5,483 nt of DNA from an uncultured Sphingobacteriales bacterium (GCA_946887085.1 CAMPKG010000228.1:1-5483), one strand, 5' to 3'; shown: positions 1 to 5,483, counted from the first letter of the stretch. Notes: generated by a model not told the origin, from the letters alone. Translations and numbers: made by a program.

Positions 1-6
1 TACTAT

Positions 7-14
7 TACTTTTG
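7..14 (+). promoter_or_regulatory. -7 box of the saccharopine dehydrogenase-like gene promoter
   Basis: TACTTTTG matches the Bacteroidota -7 consensus TAnnTTTG exactly. It lies 30 bp before the ATG at 45, which would leave a leader of roughly 20-25 nt. The matching -33 TTG element would fall to the left of the window, so only half of the promoter can be seen. Confidence 0.55.
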
Positions 15-44
15 AGCGGACTTTTTAAATTAGATTAAAGTAGA

Positions 45-1367
45 ATGCGGACAATACTGGTTGCGGGCGCCGGTAAATATTCCATATACTTGATCCATTA
101 CCTTTTATCGCATGCGCCACGAAATAAGTGGAAGGTTATTGTGGCGGATGGTAGCGAAGAAGCGATCAAGGAGAAGATCAATGACAGCCCTTACGCCGAA
201 AAAGCGGTTATAGACATTACCAACCCGGTGCAACGTGAGCCCTTAGTACAGCAGGCAGATATCGTTGTTTCACTGATGCCGCCTCATTTGCATATCGAGC
301 TGGCCAAAGATTGTCTTAAACATAAGAAGCACCTCGTAACCTCCTCTTACATTTCGCCTGAAATAAAGGCCATGGACCAGGCAGTTAAAGACGCCGGCCT
401 GATGTTCATGTGTGAAATGGGCCTCGATCCCGGTATTGACCACATGACTGCCAACCAGATCATACACAGCATACAACGCGTGGCTGCAGTGATCAACTCC
501 TTTAAGTCTTATTGCGGCGGTCTTGTTGCGCCAGAGTCGGACGACAATCCCTGGCATTACAAGTTCTCCTGGAATCCCCGCAATATTATCACTGCCGGCG
601 TTGGCGGAGCCAGGTACCTGCAGAATGGTAAGGAGGTGGACGTACCTTACGAGAAGATCTTCGACAACAATAAGCGTATAAAGGTAGAAGGGCTTGGCAA
701 CCTGGCCTACTACCCCAACCGCGACTCCATGCGTTACCTCGAGCTGTACGACGTACCCGATATAAAGACCTTCCTTCGTGCGACACTCAGGCATCCTTCG
801 TTTTGCAAGGGCTGGCAGGCTGTGGTAAACCTGGGCCTTACCGACGAGAAGGACAGCATCGCCGCTAATACTACTTATGCGGACTGGCTGAAGTCCAAGA
901 TCGAATACAGGAACAGCGCTTCGCTCAAAGACTATGTCATCCGGAAGCTGGCAATAGAGCCTGCGGACAAAGTGCTGCCTATGCTCGAATGGCTGGGTGT
1001 GTTCGGTGAAGAACGCATCAACCGCAAGGGTTCGTCCGCCGACCTGCTGCTAGACCTGCTTCTTCAAAAATGGGAGATGAAGCCCATGGAGAAGGACATG
1101 GTAGTAATGCAGCACGAAGTAGAGTACCTGCACAAGGGCAAAAAGATCAACCTCACCAGCTCCATGGTACTCAAAGGCGAAAACCGCGACTATTCTGCCA
1201 TGGCCAAAACAGTAGGCCTGCCGATGGGCATTCTCGCCCGCATGGTACTCAACAACAAGATCACACCGCCGAAAGGCGTGCATATACCTAACATGCCCTC
1301 AGTATACAAACCCGTACTTACAGAACTGCAGCACCATGGCATCACCTTCACTGAAGTAGTAGAATAA
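45..1367 (+). CDS. Saccharopine dehydrogenase-like NAD(P)-dependent oxidoreductase
   Basis: This is a 440-residue cytoplasmic reductase of the saccharopine dehydrogenase (glutamate-forming, LYS9-like) family. Family members interconvert saccharopine with aminoadipate semialdehyde plus glutamate in lysine metabolism; carboxynorspermidine dehydrogenase is a homologous alternative. The N-terminus is a Rossmann fold: beta strand and glycine loop ILVAGAGKYS (residues 4-13), then the acidic end of strand 2 near VADG (33-36) and VVSLMPP (74-80). The family signature SYISPEI lies at 101-107, GLDPGIDHM at 126-134, and a substrate-domain block SYCGGLVAPE at 155-164 followed by the NPW...KFSWNP region to 178. 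MAKTVGLP at 386-393 belongs to the C-terminal return to the Rossmann domain. The length is normal for the family and the ATG start sits directly before the first beta strand. The gene stands alone on the plus strand, converging on smpB. The family call is firm; the exact substrate is inferred. Confidence 0.92.
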   Translation: MRTILVAGAGKYSIYLIHYLLSHAPRNKWKVIVADGSEEAIKEKINDSPYAEKAVIDITNPVQREPLVQQADIVVSLMPPHLHIELAKDCLKHKKHLVTSSYISPEIKAMDQAVKDAGLMFMCEMGLDPGIDHMTANQIIHSIQRVAAVINSFKSYCGGLVAPESDDNPWHYKFSWNPRNIITAGVGGARYLQNGKEVDVPYEKIFDNNKRIKVEGLGNLAYYPNRDSMRYLELYDVPDIKTFLRATLRHPSFCKGWQAVVNLGLTDEKDSIAANTTYADWLKSKIEYRNSASLKDYVIRKLAIEPADKVLPMLEWLGVFGEERINRKGSSADLLLDLLLQKWEMKPMEKDMVVMQHEVEYLHKGKKINLTSSMVLKGENRDYSAMAKTVGLPMGILARMVLNNKITPPKGVHIPNMPSVYKPVLTELQHHGITFTEVVE

Positions 1368-1392
1368 GACCATAACAGATAACAGAAGGAAA

Positions 1393-1415
1393 ATGCCGGC
1401 TCTTGTGGCCGGTAT
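1393..1415. terminator. Bidirectional hairpin terminator between convergent genes
   Basis: An 8-bp stem, ATGCCGGC (1393-1400) with GCCGGTAT (1408-1415), encloses a 7-nt loop and has a single G-T pair. On the plus strand it is followed by a T-rich TTCTATTT; on the minus strand it is followed by TTTTCC. It begins 25 bp after the plus-strand stop and 3 bp beyond the smpB stop, so it is placed to end transcription from both sides. Confidence 0.75.
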
Positions 1416-1417
1416 TT

Positions 1418-1864
1418 CTATTTAAGGTATCTTTTGATCTCTCGGTCTGCTTCGCGGGATTTAATGGTCTCCCGTTTATCGTGCAGCTTTTTACCCTTGC
1501 CTAACCCTATCTCCATTTTCGCAAAGCCATTTTCATTGATGAACACAGCAAGCGGCACTATGGTCAAACCTTTCTCTTTTATCTTGGCCTGCCATTTGGC
1601 TAGCTCGCGTTTGTTCAGAAGCAACTTTCGTTCTCTAGTGGGATCGTGGCCGGCATAGCCTGCATTCACGTACTCGGCAATGTGCAGGCTTTTTACCCAG
1701 AGCTCCCCCTTGCTGAAGAAGCAATAGCTATCGTTGAAGCTCACTTTGCCGTTGCGTATCGATTTGATCTCCGAACCTGTAAGCATAATGCCCGCTGTGA
1801 GTTTGTCTTCAATGGCATACTCAAACGTCGCAGGGCGGTTCTTTATAAATATTTGCTCAGGCAC
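1418..1864 (-). CDS. smpB: SsrA-binding protein SmpB
   Basis: SmpB is a 148-residue RNA-binding protein that carries tmRNA (SsrA) into the A site of stalled ribosomes for trans-translation. It has the expected small OB-fold body, with IKNRPATFEY near the N-terminus, the strongly conserved LTGSEIKSIR (residues 28-37), and the tail block GKGKKLHDKRE whose basic residues act in the mRNA channel of the ribosome. The C-terminus is lysine/arginine rich (DREIKRYLK), as is usual. The start is GTG at 1864: an in-frame TGA lies four codons upstream and no ATG or TTG falls between them. It is preceded by accD 46 bp away on the same strand and may be read from the accD transcript, because I see no good TAnnTTTG box in that gap. 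Length and motifs leave little doubt about the identity. Confidence 0.97.
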   Translation of the reverse strand: MPEQIFIKNRPATFEYAIEDKLTAGIMLTGSEIKSIRNGKVSFNDSYCFFSKGELWVKSLHIAEYVNAGYAGHDPTRERKLLLNKRELAKWQAKIKEKGLTIVPLAVFINENGFAKMEIGLGKGKKLHDKRETIKSREADREIKRYLK

Positions 1865-1884
1865 AGATCCAATTCAAAATGTGA

Positions 1885-1902
1885 TCCCGATAGCTATCGG
1901 GA
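1885..1902. repeat. 18-bp perfect palindrome between accD and smpB
   Basis: TCCCGATAGCTATCGGGA is a perfect self-complementary 18-mer in the 46-bp accD-smpB gap. From memory, this CCCGATAGCTATCGGG motif recurs between genes in many Bacteroidota genomes; that could not be checked here. The T-rich side (TTTTTATT on the minus strand) comes before the palindrome in the accD reading direction, so it is not a classic terminator for accD. RNA processing, partial attenuation or a protein-binding site are alternatives. Confidence 0.7.
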
Positions 1903-1910
1903 ATAAAAAC

Positions 1911-2774
1911 TTATGCAGGCTGCTTCTCCTTCGTGAACCAATCTACCACTTTCACCAGTTTCTCTTTCAGGTTCTGGCGCTGAACGATGAAATCGAGGAA
2001 GCCATGATCGAGCAGGAACTCTGAACGCTGGAAGCCCGGCGGCAGGTCTTTCTTGATGGTCTCTTTGATAACGCGTGGGCCGGCGAAGCCTATCAGCGCC
2101 TTCGGCTCGGCTATATTGATATCACCAAGCATGGCGTACGATGCCGTAACGCCACCGGTTGTCGGGTCGGTCATCAGTGATATATATGGCAGCTCAGCCT
2201 TTGCCAGCTGTGTCAGCTTGGCTGAGGTCTTAGCCATCTGCATCAGCGAGAAGGCGCTTTCCATCATTCGTGCACCACCCGATTTTGAGATGATCATGAA
2301 CGGCAGCCTGTGTTTGATGGCATAGTCAATACCACGGCATATCTTCTCACCCACCACAGAACCCATAGAACCGCCGATGAAGTTGAAGTTCATACAAGCG
2401 ACCACCATTGGGCGGCCGTCAAGGTTGCCCACACCTACGGTCATAGCATCCCGCAAGCCGGTCGATTTCTGTGCTTCAACAATACGCGCTTTATATGGCT
2501 TCAAGTCAACAAAACCCAGTTTGTCTACGGGCGATATCTCAGTGAATAGTTCCTCATATTGGTTATCGTCGAAGAGTATTCTGAAGTATTCCTTTGAATT
2601 GATACGTGTATGAAAATTGCATTTCACGCAAACGTAGAAATGCTCTTCCAGCTCTTTTACGGTAGTAGTGTTCTTACACTCCGGGCATTTGAACCAAAGC
2701 CCGTCAGGCGCCTCTTTTTTTTCTTCTGTCGAAGTCGATATCCCTTTCTTTATTCTTCGAAACCAGGTTGACAT
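1911..2774 (-). CDS. accD: Acetyl-CoA carboxylase carboxyltransferase subunit beta
   Basis: AccD pairs with AccA to move the carboxyl group from carboxybiotin on AccB to acetyl-CoA, giving malonyl-CoA for fatty acid synthesis in the cytoplasm. The 287-residue protein has the N-terminal zinc ribbon of bacterial AccD: CPEC at 30-33 and CVKC at 49-52, 15 residues apart. The crotonase-like carboxyltransferase core follows, with [13 protein letters not shown] (132-144), the oxyanion-hole loop SGGARMMES (165-173), [13 protein letters not shown] (202-214) and [12 protein letters not shown] (229-240). All key elements are present and the length is typical. The ATG at 2774 directly precedes the usual short amphipathic lead ([11 protein letters not shown]). 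A promoter is visible at 2827-2859, so accD probably starts its own transcript, with smpB possibly carried along. accA is not in this window. Confidence 0.98.
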   Translation of the reverse strand: MSTWFRRIKKGISTSTEEKKEAPDGLWFKCPECKNTTTVKELEEHFYVCVKCNFHTRINSKEYFRILFDDNQYEELFTEISPVDKLGFVDLKPYKARIVEAQKSTGLRDAMTVGVGNLDGRPMVVACMNFNFIGGSMGSVVGEKICRGIDYAIKHRLPFMIISKSGGARMMESAFSLMQMAKTSAKLTQLAKAELPYISLMTDPTTGGVTASYAMLGDINIAEPKALIGFAGPRVIKETIKKDLPPGFQRSEFLLDHGFLDFIVQRQNLKEKLVKVVDWFTKEKQPA

Positions 2775-2826
2775 AAGTCGTTGGATTAATGAATAATATT
2801 ACTCTCTAATTTGTTCTAACAGCCGT

Positions 2827-2859
2827 CAAAGATACGGTGCATAAATTCCAAAGCCCAAA
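2827..2859 (-). promoter_or_regulatory. accD promoter (TTTG-N21-TATCTTTG)
   Basis: On the minus strand, TTTG (2856-2859) is followed after 21 nt by TATCTTTG (2827-2834), an exact TAnnTTTG. This fits the Bacteroidota sigma-A promoter (TTG, 17-23 nt, TAnnTTTG). Transcription would start about 7 nt downstream, near 2820, leaving an AT-rich leader of about 45 nt without a Shine-Dalgarno. The -33 element lies inside the left arm of the neighbouring inverted repeat (2843-2873). Confidence 0.65.
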
Positions 2860-2922
2860 TCCCGGAATCCAAACCTCAAAAAATCCATTTTTTTGGAATT
2901 TGTGATTTGTCATTTGGAACTT
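2843..2922. repeat. Imperfect 31-bp-arm inverted repeat after pyrB, possible terminator
   Basis: The left arm 2843-2873 and the reverse complement of the right arm 2892-2922 agree at 23 of 31 positions and share the blocks TTCCAAA, CAAAT and TCCAAA. The arms enclose an 18-bp A/T-rich centre in which ATTTTTT can pair with AAAAAAT. The right arm touches the first base of the pyrB TGA stop. The position suits an end-of-transcript structure for pyrRB. The AATTCCAAA-type words resemble intergenic repeats I recall from other Bacteroidota. Confidence 0.55.
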
Positions 2923-3857
2923 CACTCTGTTATTTCCCCTCCCTTACCCGACAGTAAGTAGATGACTGCCATGCGGATAGCTACACCGTTTTCCACCTGG
3001 TCGAGGATGATGGACTGGCGGCTGTCGGCCACATCCGAGTTTATTTCGACACCCCTGTTGATGGGGCCGGGGTGCATGATGACTATGTCTTTGGCCAGGC
3101 TATCCAGCATCTGGCGGTTCACACCGTAGTACATCGAATATTCCCTCAGCGTGGAGAACAGCGGCTTATGCTGGCGCTCCAGCTGTATACGCAGCACGTT
3201 GGCTACATCGCACCATTCAAGGGCTTTCTTCACATTGTACTCTACTCTTACGCCAAGGTCTTCTATATGTTTAGGTATCAGCGTAGGCGGACCGGCAACT
3301 GTGACCTCCGCGCCCAGTTTCTGAAGGCAGAAGATATTGCTCAGCGCCACCCGCGAGTGCATGATATCACCAATGATGGTCACTCTTTTGCCCTTCACAT
3401 CGCCCAGCTTCTCGCGTATCGAGTAAGCATCAAGCAAGGCTTGTGTAGGATGTTCATTGATGCCGTCGCCGGCGTTGATGATGGCTGCGTTTATATGGTT
3501 GGACAGGAACCAGGGTGCGCCGGTGGCAGAGTGTCGCATCACTACCATGTCTACCTTCATCGCCAGTATGTTGTTCACCGTGTCTATCAGCGTTTCGCCT
3601 TTTGATACAGATGAACCCGAGGCCGAGAAATTCACAACATCGGCGCCCAGCCTTTTCTCCGCCAGCTCAAACGATATGCGCGTGCGGGTGGAGTTCTCGA
3701 AGAAGATATTGGCAACAGTGGTATCGCGCAGCGTAGGCACCTTTTTAATGGGCCGCTGCAATACCTGCTTGAAATTGTCTGCCGTGCGGAAGATGGTATG
3801 AATATCCTCTGGCTGCAGTTCTTTGATCCCAAGTAAGTGTTTTACCGATAGCGACAT
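2922..3857 (-). CDS. pyrB: Aspartate carbamoyltransferase catalytic subunit
   Basis: PyrB condenses carbamoyl phosphate with L-aspartate to N-carbamoyl-aspartate, the first committed step of pyrimidine synthesis. Counting from the ATG at 3857 it has 311 residues, normal for the family. The carbamoyl-phosphate loop FFENSTRTR ends at residue 60 (STRTR 56-60), SVSKGE (83-88) carries the active-site lysine loop donated to the neighbouring subunit, HPTQALLD (136-143) and DIMHSRVA (164-171) are the hinge and aspartate-domain start, RIQLERQ (223-229) binds aspartate, and HPGPINRG (262-269) closes the site. A TTG at 3899 in the same frame would add 14 residues, but MSLSVKHLLGIKEL is the usual family N-terminus, so I chose 3857. 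It follows pyrR by 48 bp and is very likely in the same operon. No pyrI regulatory subunit gene is present in the window. Confidence 0.97.
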   Translation of the reverse strand: MSLSVKHLLGIKELQPEDIHTIFRTADNFKQVLQRPIKKVPTLRDTTVANIFFENSTRTRISFELAEKRLGADVVNFSASGSSVSKGETLIDTVNNILAMKVDMVVMRHSATGAPWFLSNHINAAIINAGDGINEHPTQALLDAYSIREKLGDVKGKRVTIIGDIMHSRVALSNIFCLQKLGAEVTVAGPPTLIPKHIEDLGVRVEYNVKKALEWCDVANVLRIQLERQHKPLFSTLREYSMYYGVNRQMLDSLAKDIVIMHPGPINRGVEINSDVADSRQSIILDQVENGVAIRMAVIYLLSGKGGEITE

Positions 3858-3864
3858 GCTTGTT

Positions 3865-3909
3865 TTAAATATGGTTGTTCGTTGGTCTTTGTCTTTCAAT
3901 TGTACTCAT
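3865..3909 (-). other. Possible 14-codon leader ORF linking pyrR to pyrB
   Basis: The last codons of pyrR form an ATGA overlap: the ATG at 3909-3907 shares TGA with the pyrR stop (3908-3906). It opens a 14-codon frame (MSTIERQRPTNNHI) that ends at TAA 3867-3865, only 7 nt before the pyrB ATG. The frame differs from that of pyrB. It may pass ribosomes from pyrR to pyrB, or it may be chance; no product is claimed. Confidence 0.25.
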
Positions 3910-4445
3910 GAGCCCGGCTGGTCTATGAGCACTACTTCGTCTTTGTCGTCTTTTTCCTTCCAGTTCACTTTTACTTTCTGGCTGCTGATGGTATCTACAG
4001 TCACACCCACATAATTCGGTTCTATTGGCAGCTCGCGGCTCAGGCGGCGGTCTACCAGCACCATCAGTTCCACATGCCGGGGCCGTCCAAAGTCCAGCAG
4101 GGCATCCATGGCCGAGCGTATGGTGCGGCCGGTGAAGAGCACATCATCTATCAATATCACTTTGCGGTCTTCCACCGTGAAAGGTATATCCGTCTGCGAG
4201 GGCACGATAACCCCGCCCTGGTGCACATCGTCGCGGTAAAAGGTTATATCGAGCTTTCCGTAATCCAATTGCTGCTGGCCGGTTATCTGCTTTACTATCT
4301 CCGCAATGCGATCCGATAGCCAGACGCCTCGCGGCTGGATGCCTATAATGGCTGATTCCCGGAAATGTAGGTGATTTTCAACTAATTGGTGAGCCAGTCG
4401 CCGGAGCGTAATGTTCAGTTGGTTATGATCGAGCAGGGTCTTCAA
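3906..4445 (-). CDS. pyrR: PyrR: pyrimidine operon regulator / uracil phosphoribosyltransferase
   Basis: PyrR is a phosphoribosyltransferase-fold protein. In Bacillus it binds pyr mRNA in response to UMP/UTP and also converts uracil plus PRPP to UMP. The 179-residue protein shows RLAHQLVENH near the N-terminus, IGIQPRG (34-40), DITFYRDD (66-73), the PRPP-binding signature VILIDDVLFTGRT (96-108), and RELPI (137-141) near the C-terminal active-site edge; all are typical of PyrR. The start appears to be TTG at 4445: an in-frame TAA lies at 4458-4460, there is no ATG between, and MKTLLDHNQLNITLRRLA matches the expected N-terminus and length. It leads directly into pyrB. A TATTTTTG box lies at 4463-4470 upstream. 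I see no Bacillus-type PyrR-binding attenuator in the leader, so the mode of regulation here is open. Confidence 0.96.
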   Translation of the reverse strand: MKTLLDHNQLNITLRRLAHQLVENHLHFRESAIIGIQPRGVWLSDRIAEIVKQITGQQQLDYGKLDITFYRDDVHQGGVIVPSQTDIPFTVEDRKVILIDDVLFTGRTIRSAMDALLDFGRPRHVELMVLVDRRLSRELPIEPNYVGVTVDTISSQKVKVNWKEKDDKDEVVLIDQPGS

Positions 4446-4462
4446 GACTGCGTTGATTTAGG

Positions 4463-4470
4463 CAAAAATA
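4463..4470 (-). promoter_or_regulatory. Candidate -7 box for pyrR-pyrB
   Basis: TATTTTTG on the minus strand matches TAnnTTTG and ends 17 nt before the TTG start of pyrR. Transcription would then begin close to the start codon, giving a leader of about 10 nt. No TTG is found at the expected -33 distance (the region reads as an AT-mixed stretch with TTCC instead), so this is a half-promoter match only. Confidence 0.4.
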
Positions 4471-4545
4471 TAGGTTAAGGTTGGTAATTCATAGCGTGGA
4501 ACCGGGATTCGAGGGATTAAGGGGTTTGCCGGGTTGAAATAAGTA

Positions 4546-4587
4546 CCGGGCCAGTCAACATTGCATCTCCCTTTGGGGAAGGCCCGG
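4546..4587 (-). terminator. Hairpin downstream of the unknown gene
   Basis: CCGGGCC (4546-4552) and GGCCCGG (4581-4587) are a perfect 7-bp inverted repeat with a 28-nt loop. It starts 6 bp after the stop codon of the partial gene in the minus direction and is followed by TACTTATTTC. A smaller CCTT/AAGG stem lies in the loop. It could end transcription before pyrR, but the T-tract is weak and the loop long. Confidence 0.35.
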
Positions 4588-4594
4588 AGGGGCT
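4567..4594 (-). repeat. C-rich interspersed repeat, copy touching the stop codon
   Basis: Read on the minus strand, this copy starts AGCCCCTCC and ends CCCCAAAGGGAG. It matches the plus-strand sequence 4825-4853 (AGCCCCACC ... CCCCAAGGGGAGG) with small differences, so the two form an inverted pair about 230 bp apart. Its first base is the last A of the TAA stop of the partial gene. Similar C-rich sequences with CCCCAAAGG are, from memory, common repeats in Bacteroidota. Confidence 0.5.
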
Positions 4595-5483
4595 TACGCC
4601 CTCCTCTTTCTCGCATACCGTGCATCCTGCGGGTGGTAGATCCAGCCGGTTTCGTCTTCCACTTTCTGCCGCAGGTGCGGGTCCAGTTGTATGGAGCGGC
4701 GCAGCTTTAATATGTTGTTGTAGGCCCGGTAAGTACCGCTGTGCTGGTTCCAGATGTATTTATCCCACATTTCGCGCACGAGGTCTTTGATGGGGAACCA
4801 GCCGGTGTAGTCGATGCGGGGAGGAGCCCCACCAACCTCCCCCAAGGGGAGGCTTTTGTTATTTTCTTTTTTAGCGTCATCGCTTCCCTCACTCGCGTCA
4901 TTGCGAGGAACGAAGCAATCTCGCGTTGCATTGGGTTGTGTATCACTAATGACCTCATGTTGCATTTCCTCATTTCGCGAGATTATTTCGTGTGTATTTG
5001 ATTCTGTCTGTTGACTCAATGATGGAGTTGCTTCGTCGTTCCTCCTCGCAGTGACGGTCGGGAGAATTGGAATTTGGCCACTGTTTTCTGGCATTTCAAA
5101 CCCTGTATTAGTTATTCGCGTCGCATTATTATTTTTTAATGGAACGCTCATGAGCTTCCCGCACGTGCGGGACTGCGCTCGTTCGGTTGTTGTTTTTTGT
5201 TGTGGTTTCGAGGTGATTTTTTTGCGTATCAGCTTGGTATTCAATGGGTGGAACTCCCAGCCCGCGGTATTTTCTGCTTCGTACCTGTGGCGGTGGTGCA
5301 GGAACCTGAGGCCGCACATTTTCTCCACGGCTTTTAGCTCCGTAAGCTGTTCGGGTTTCTTGTCCTTTATATATTCCTCACGTATCCGTTTTATCACTTT
5401 ATCGCAAGCCTCGTACAGGCCATCATCCACCGGGCGGGTCTCCCATTCTTTTATCGCCAGCTTTTCTTCACGTATCAGCTCGG
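4594..5483 (-). CDS. Unrecognised protein with two GW-x-[FY]-HP segments, 5' partial
   Basis: I do not recognise this gene. The frame is open from the right edge of the window (17 further codons, reading ELIREEKLAIKEWETRP, before the first possible start, GTG at 5430), so the true start is probably outside. Numbered from that GTG it has 278 residues. Residues 1-75 are basic and aromatic and end in TAGWEFHP (55-62) followed by LIRKK. Residues 207-278 hold a second, similar segment ending in TGWIYHP (261-267) followed by RYARKRR. Both segments carry long charged helix-like stretches rich in K, R, E, Y and W. Residues about 76-206 form a low-complexity polar linker whose DNA contains repeat sequences, yet has no stop. 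There is no signal peptide, membrane segment or catalytic motif visible. It ends 148 bp before pyrR on the same strand. The basic tails could suit nucleic acid binding, but that is a guess. Confidence 0.75.
   Translation of the reverse strand, partial: ELIREEKLAIKEWETRPVDDGLYEACDKVIKRIREEYIKDKKPEQLTELKAVEKMCGLRFLHHRHRYEAENTAGWEFHPLNTKLIRKKITSKPQQKTTTERAQSRTCGKLMSVPLKNNNATRITNTGFEMPENSGQIPILPTVTARRNDEATPSLSQQTESNTHEIISRNEEMQHEVISDTQPNATRDCFVPRNDASEGSDDAKKENNKSLPLGEVGGAPPRIDYTGWFPIKDLVREMWDKYIWNQHSGTYRAYNNILKLRRSIQLDPHLRQKVEDETGWIYHPQDARYARKRRA
4825..4853 (+). repeat. C-rich interspersed repeat inside the unknown gene
   Basis: This is the partner of the copy at 4567-4594, in the opposite orientation. 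It contains the near-palindrome CCTCCCCCAAGGGGAGG. In the coding frame of the minus strand it reads SLPLGEVGGA (residues 193-202), just before the second GW segment. The peptide looks like translated repeat DNA rather than part of a folded domain. Confidence 0.55.
4896..5056. repeat. 161-bp repeat element with inverted ends, within the coding frame
   Basis: The left end 4896-4918 (starting CGTCATTGCGAGGAACG) and the reverse complement of the right end 5028-5056 (starting CGTCACTGCGAGGAGG) match with one substitution and two 3-nt insertions (GGA and CGA) in the right copy. A nested 9-bp inverted pair, AATCTCGCG (4917-4925) and CGCGAGATT (4976-4984), lies inside. From memory, this GCGAGGAACGAAGCAAT sequence is a widespread bacterial interspersed repeat, often paired head to head. 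It encodes no transposase, so it resembles a MITE-like or palindromic element. In the host gene it reads TARRNDEA ... DCFVPRND (residues about 125-178). Confidence 0.7.
5157..5172. repeat. 16-bp perfect palindrome inside the unknown gene
   Basis: TCCCGCACGTGCGGGA is perfectly self-complementary. In the minus-strand frame it covers SRTCGK (residues 87-92), at the start of the linker after the first GW segment. Its GC-rich character contrasts with the AT-rich DNA at 5121-5140. It may be the core of another interspersed repeat or a protein-binding site. Confidence 0.55.

Noticed and set aside
270..794. A 174-codon antisense frame opposite the saccharopine dehydrogenase-like gene
   Set aside because: It lies wholly within a well-supported gene and its translation shows no recognisable domain, so it is a shadow of the sense codon bias.
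3072..3605. A 177-codon plus-strand frame opposite pyrB
   Set aside because: It mirrors conserved pyrB codons, has no family resemblance, and has no promoter or context of its own.
3858..3899. A longer pyrB beginning at TTG 3899
   Set aside because: The extra 14 residues (MKDKDQRTTIFKTS) are not part of the usual N-terminus, whereas the ATG at 3857 gives the typical MSLSVKHLLG start and family length.
4496..4520. tRNA T-arm-like sequence (TCGAATCCCGG on the minus strand)
   Set aside because: The bases before the loop do not pair with those after it, and no acceptor, D or anticodon arm is found at the right distance.
4874..4904. Direct repeat GCGTCATCGC / GCGTCATTGC as a possible array or target-site duplication
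   Set aside because: Only two imperfect 10-bp copies 21 bp apart, and the second overlaps the end of the 161-bp element; it is too little to call an array or a duplication.
4741..5014. Short plus-strand frames with hydrophobic stretches opposite the unknown gene
   Set aside because: They run across the repeat element. The hydrophobic residues come from reading the repeats in reverse, and no start context supports them.

Overview
The window reads as a chromosomal segment of a Bacteroidota bacterium, most likely a Chitinophagaceae-type organism. Three things point there: the close resemblance (from memory, not a search) of AccD, PyrB, PyrR and the saccharopine dehydrogenase-like protein to that phylum; the lack of clear Shine-Dalgarno sequences before every start; and at least two good matches to the Bacteroidota -7 promoter box TAnnTTTG. 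The genus cannot be fixed from this sequence.

Layout. One gene lies on the plus strand: a saccharopine dehydrogenase-like reductase (45-1367) with its -7 box at 7-14. It converges on a run of minus-strand genes, and a shared hairpin at 1393-1415 separates them. Read in the minus direction from the right edge, the run is: a partial gene of unknown function (4594-5483, its 5' end beyond the window), pyrR (3906-4445), pyrB (2922-3857), accD (1911-2774) and smpB (1418-1864). pyrR and pyrB form a short pyrimidine operon: PyrR senses or salvages uracil nucleotides and PyrB makes carbamoyl-aspartate, the first committed step of UMP synthesis. An imperfect 31-bp-arm inverted repeat follows pyrB, then a convincing promoter for accD (fatty acid synthesis, malonyl-CoA formation). 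smpB (tmRNA partner in ribosome rescue) follows 46 bp after accD, across an 18-bp perfect palindrome.

The five recognised genes are ordinary housekeeping genes. The unusual part is the partial gene at the right end. It encodes two similar basic/aromatic segments, each ending in a GW-x-[FY]-HP motif, joined by a linker of about 120 residues. That linker DNA carries at least three different interspersed-repeat-like sequences (a 16-bp palindrome, a 161-bp element with inverted ends, and a C-rich repeat), and a second copy of the C-rich repeat touches the stop codon. The frame stays open through all of them, so this looks like a coding gene that has absorbed repeats as linker sequence. I see no CRISPR array, tRNA, rRNA, transposase or defence system. 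Non-coding stretches are short (148 bp at most) and are described under the repeats and promoters.
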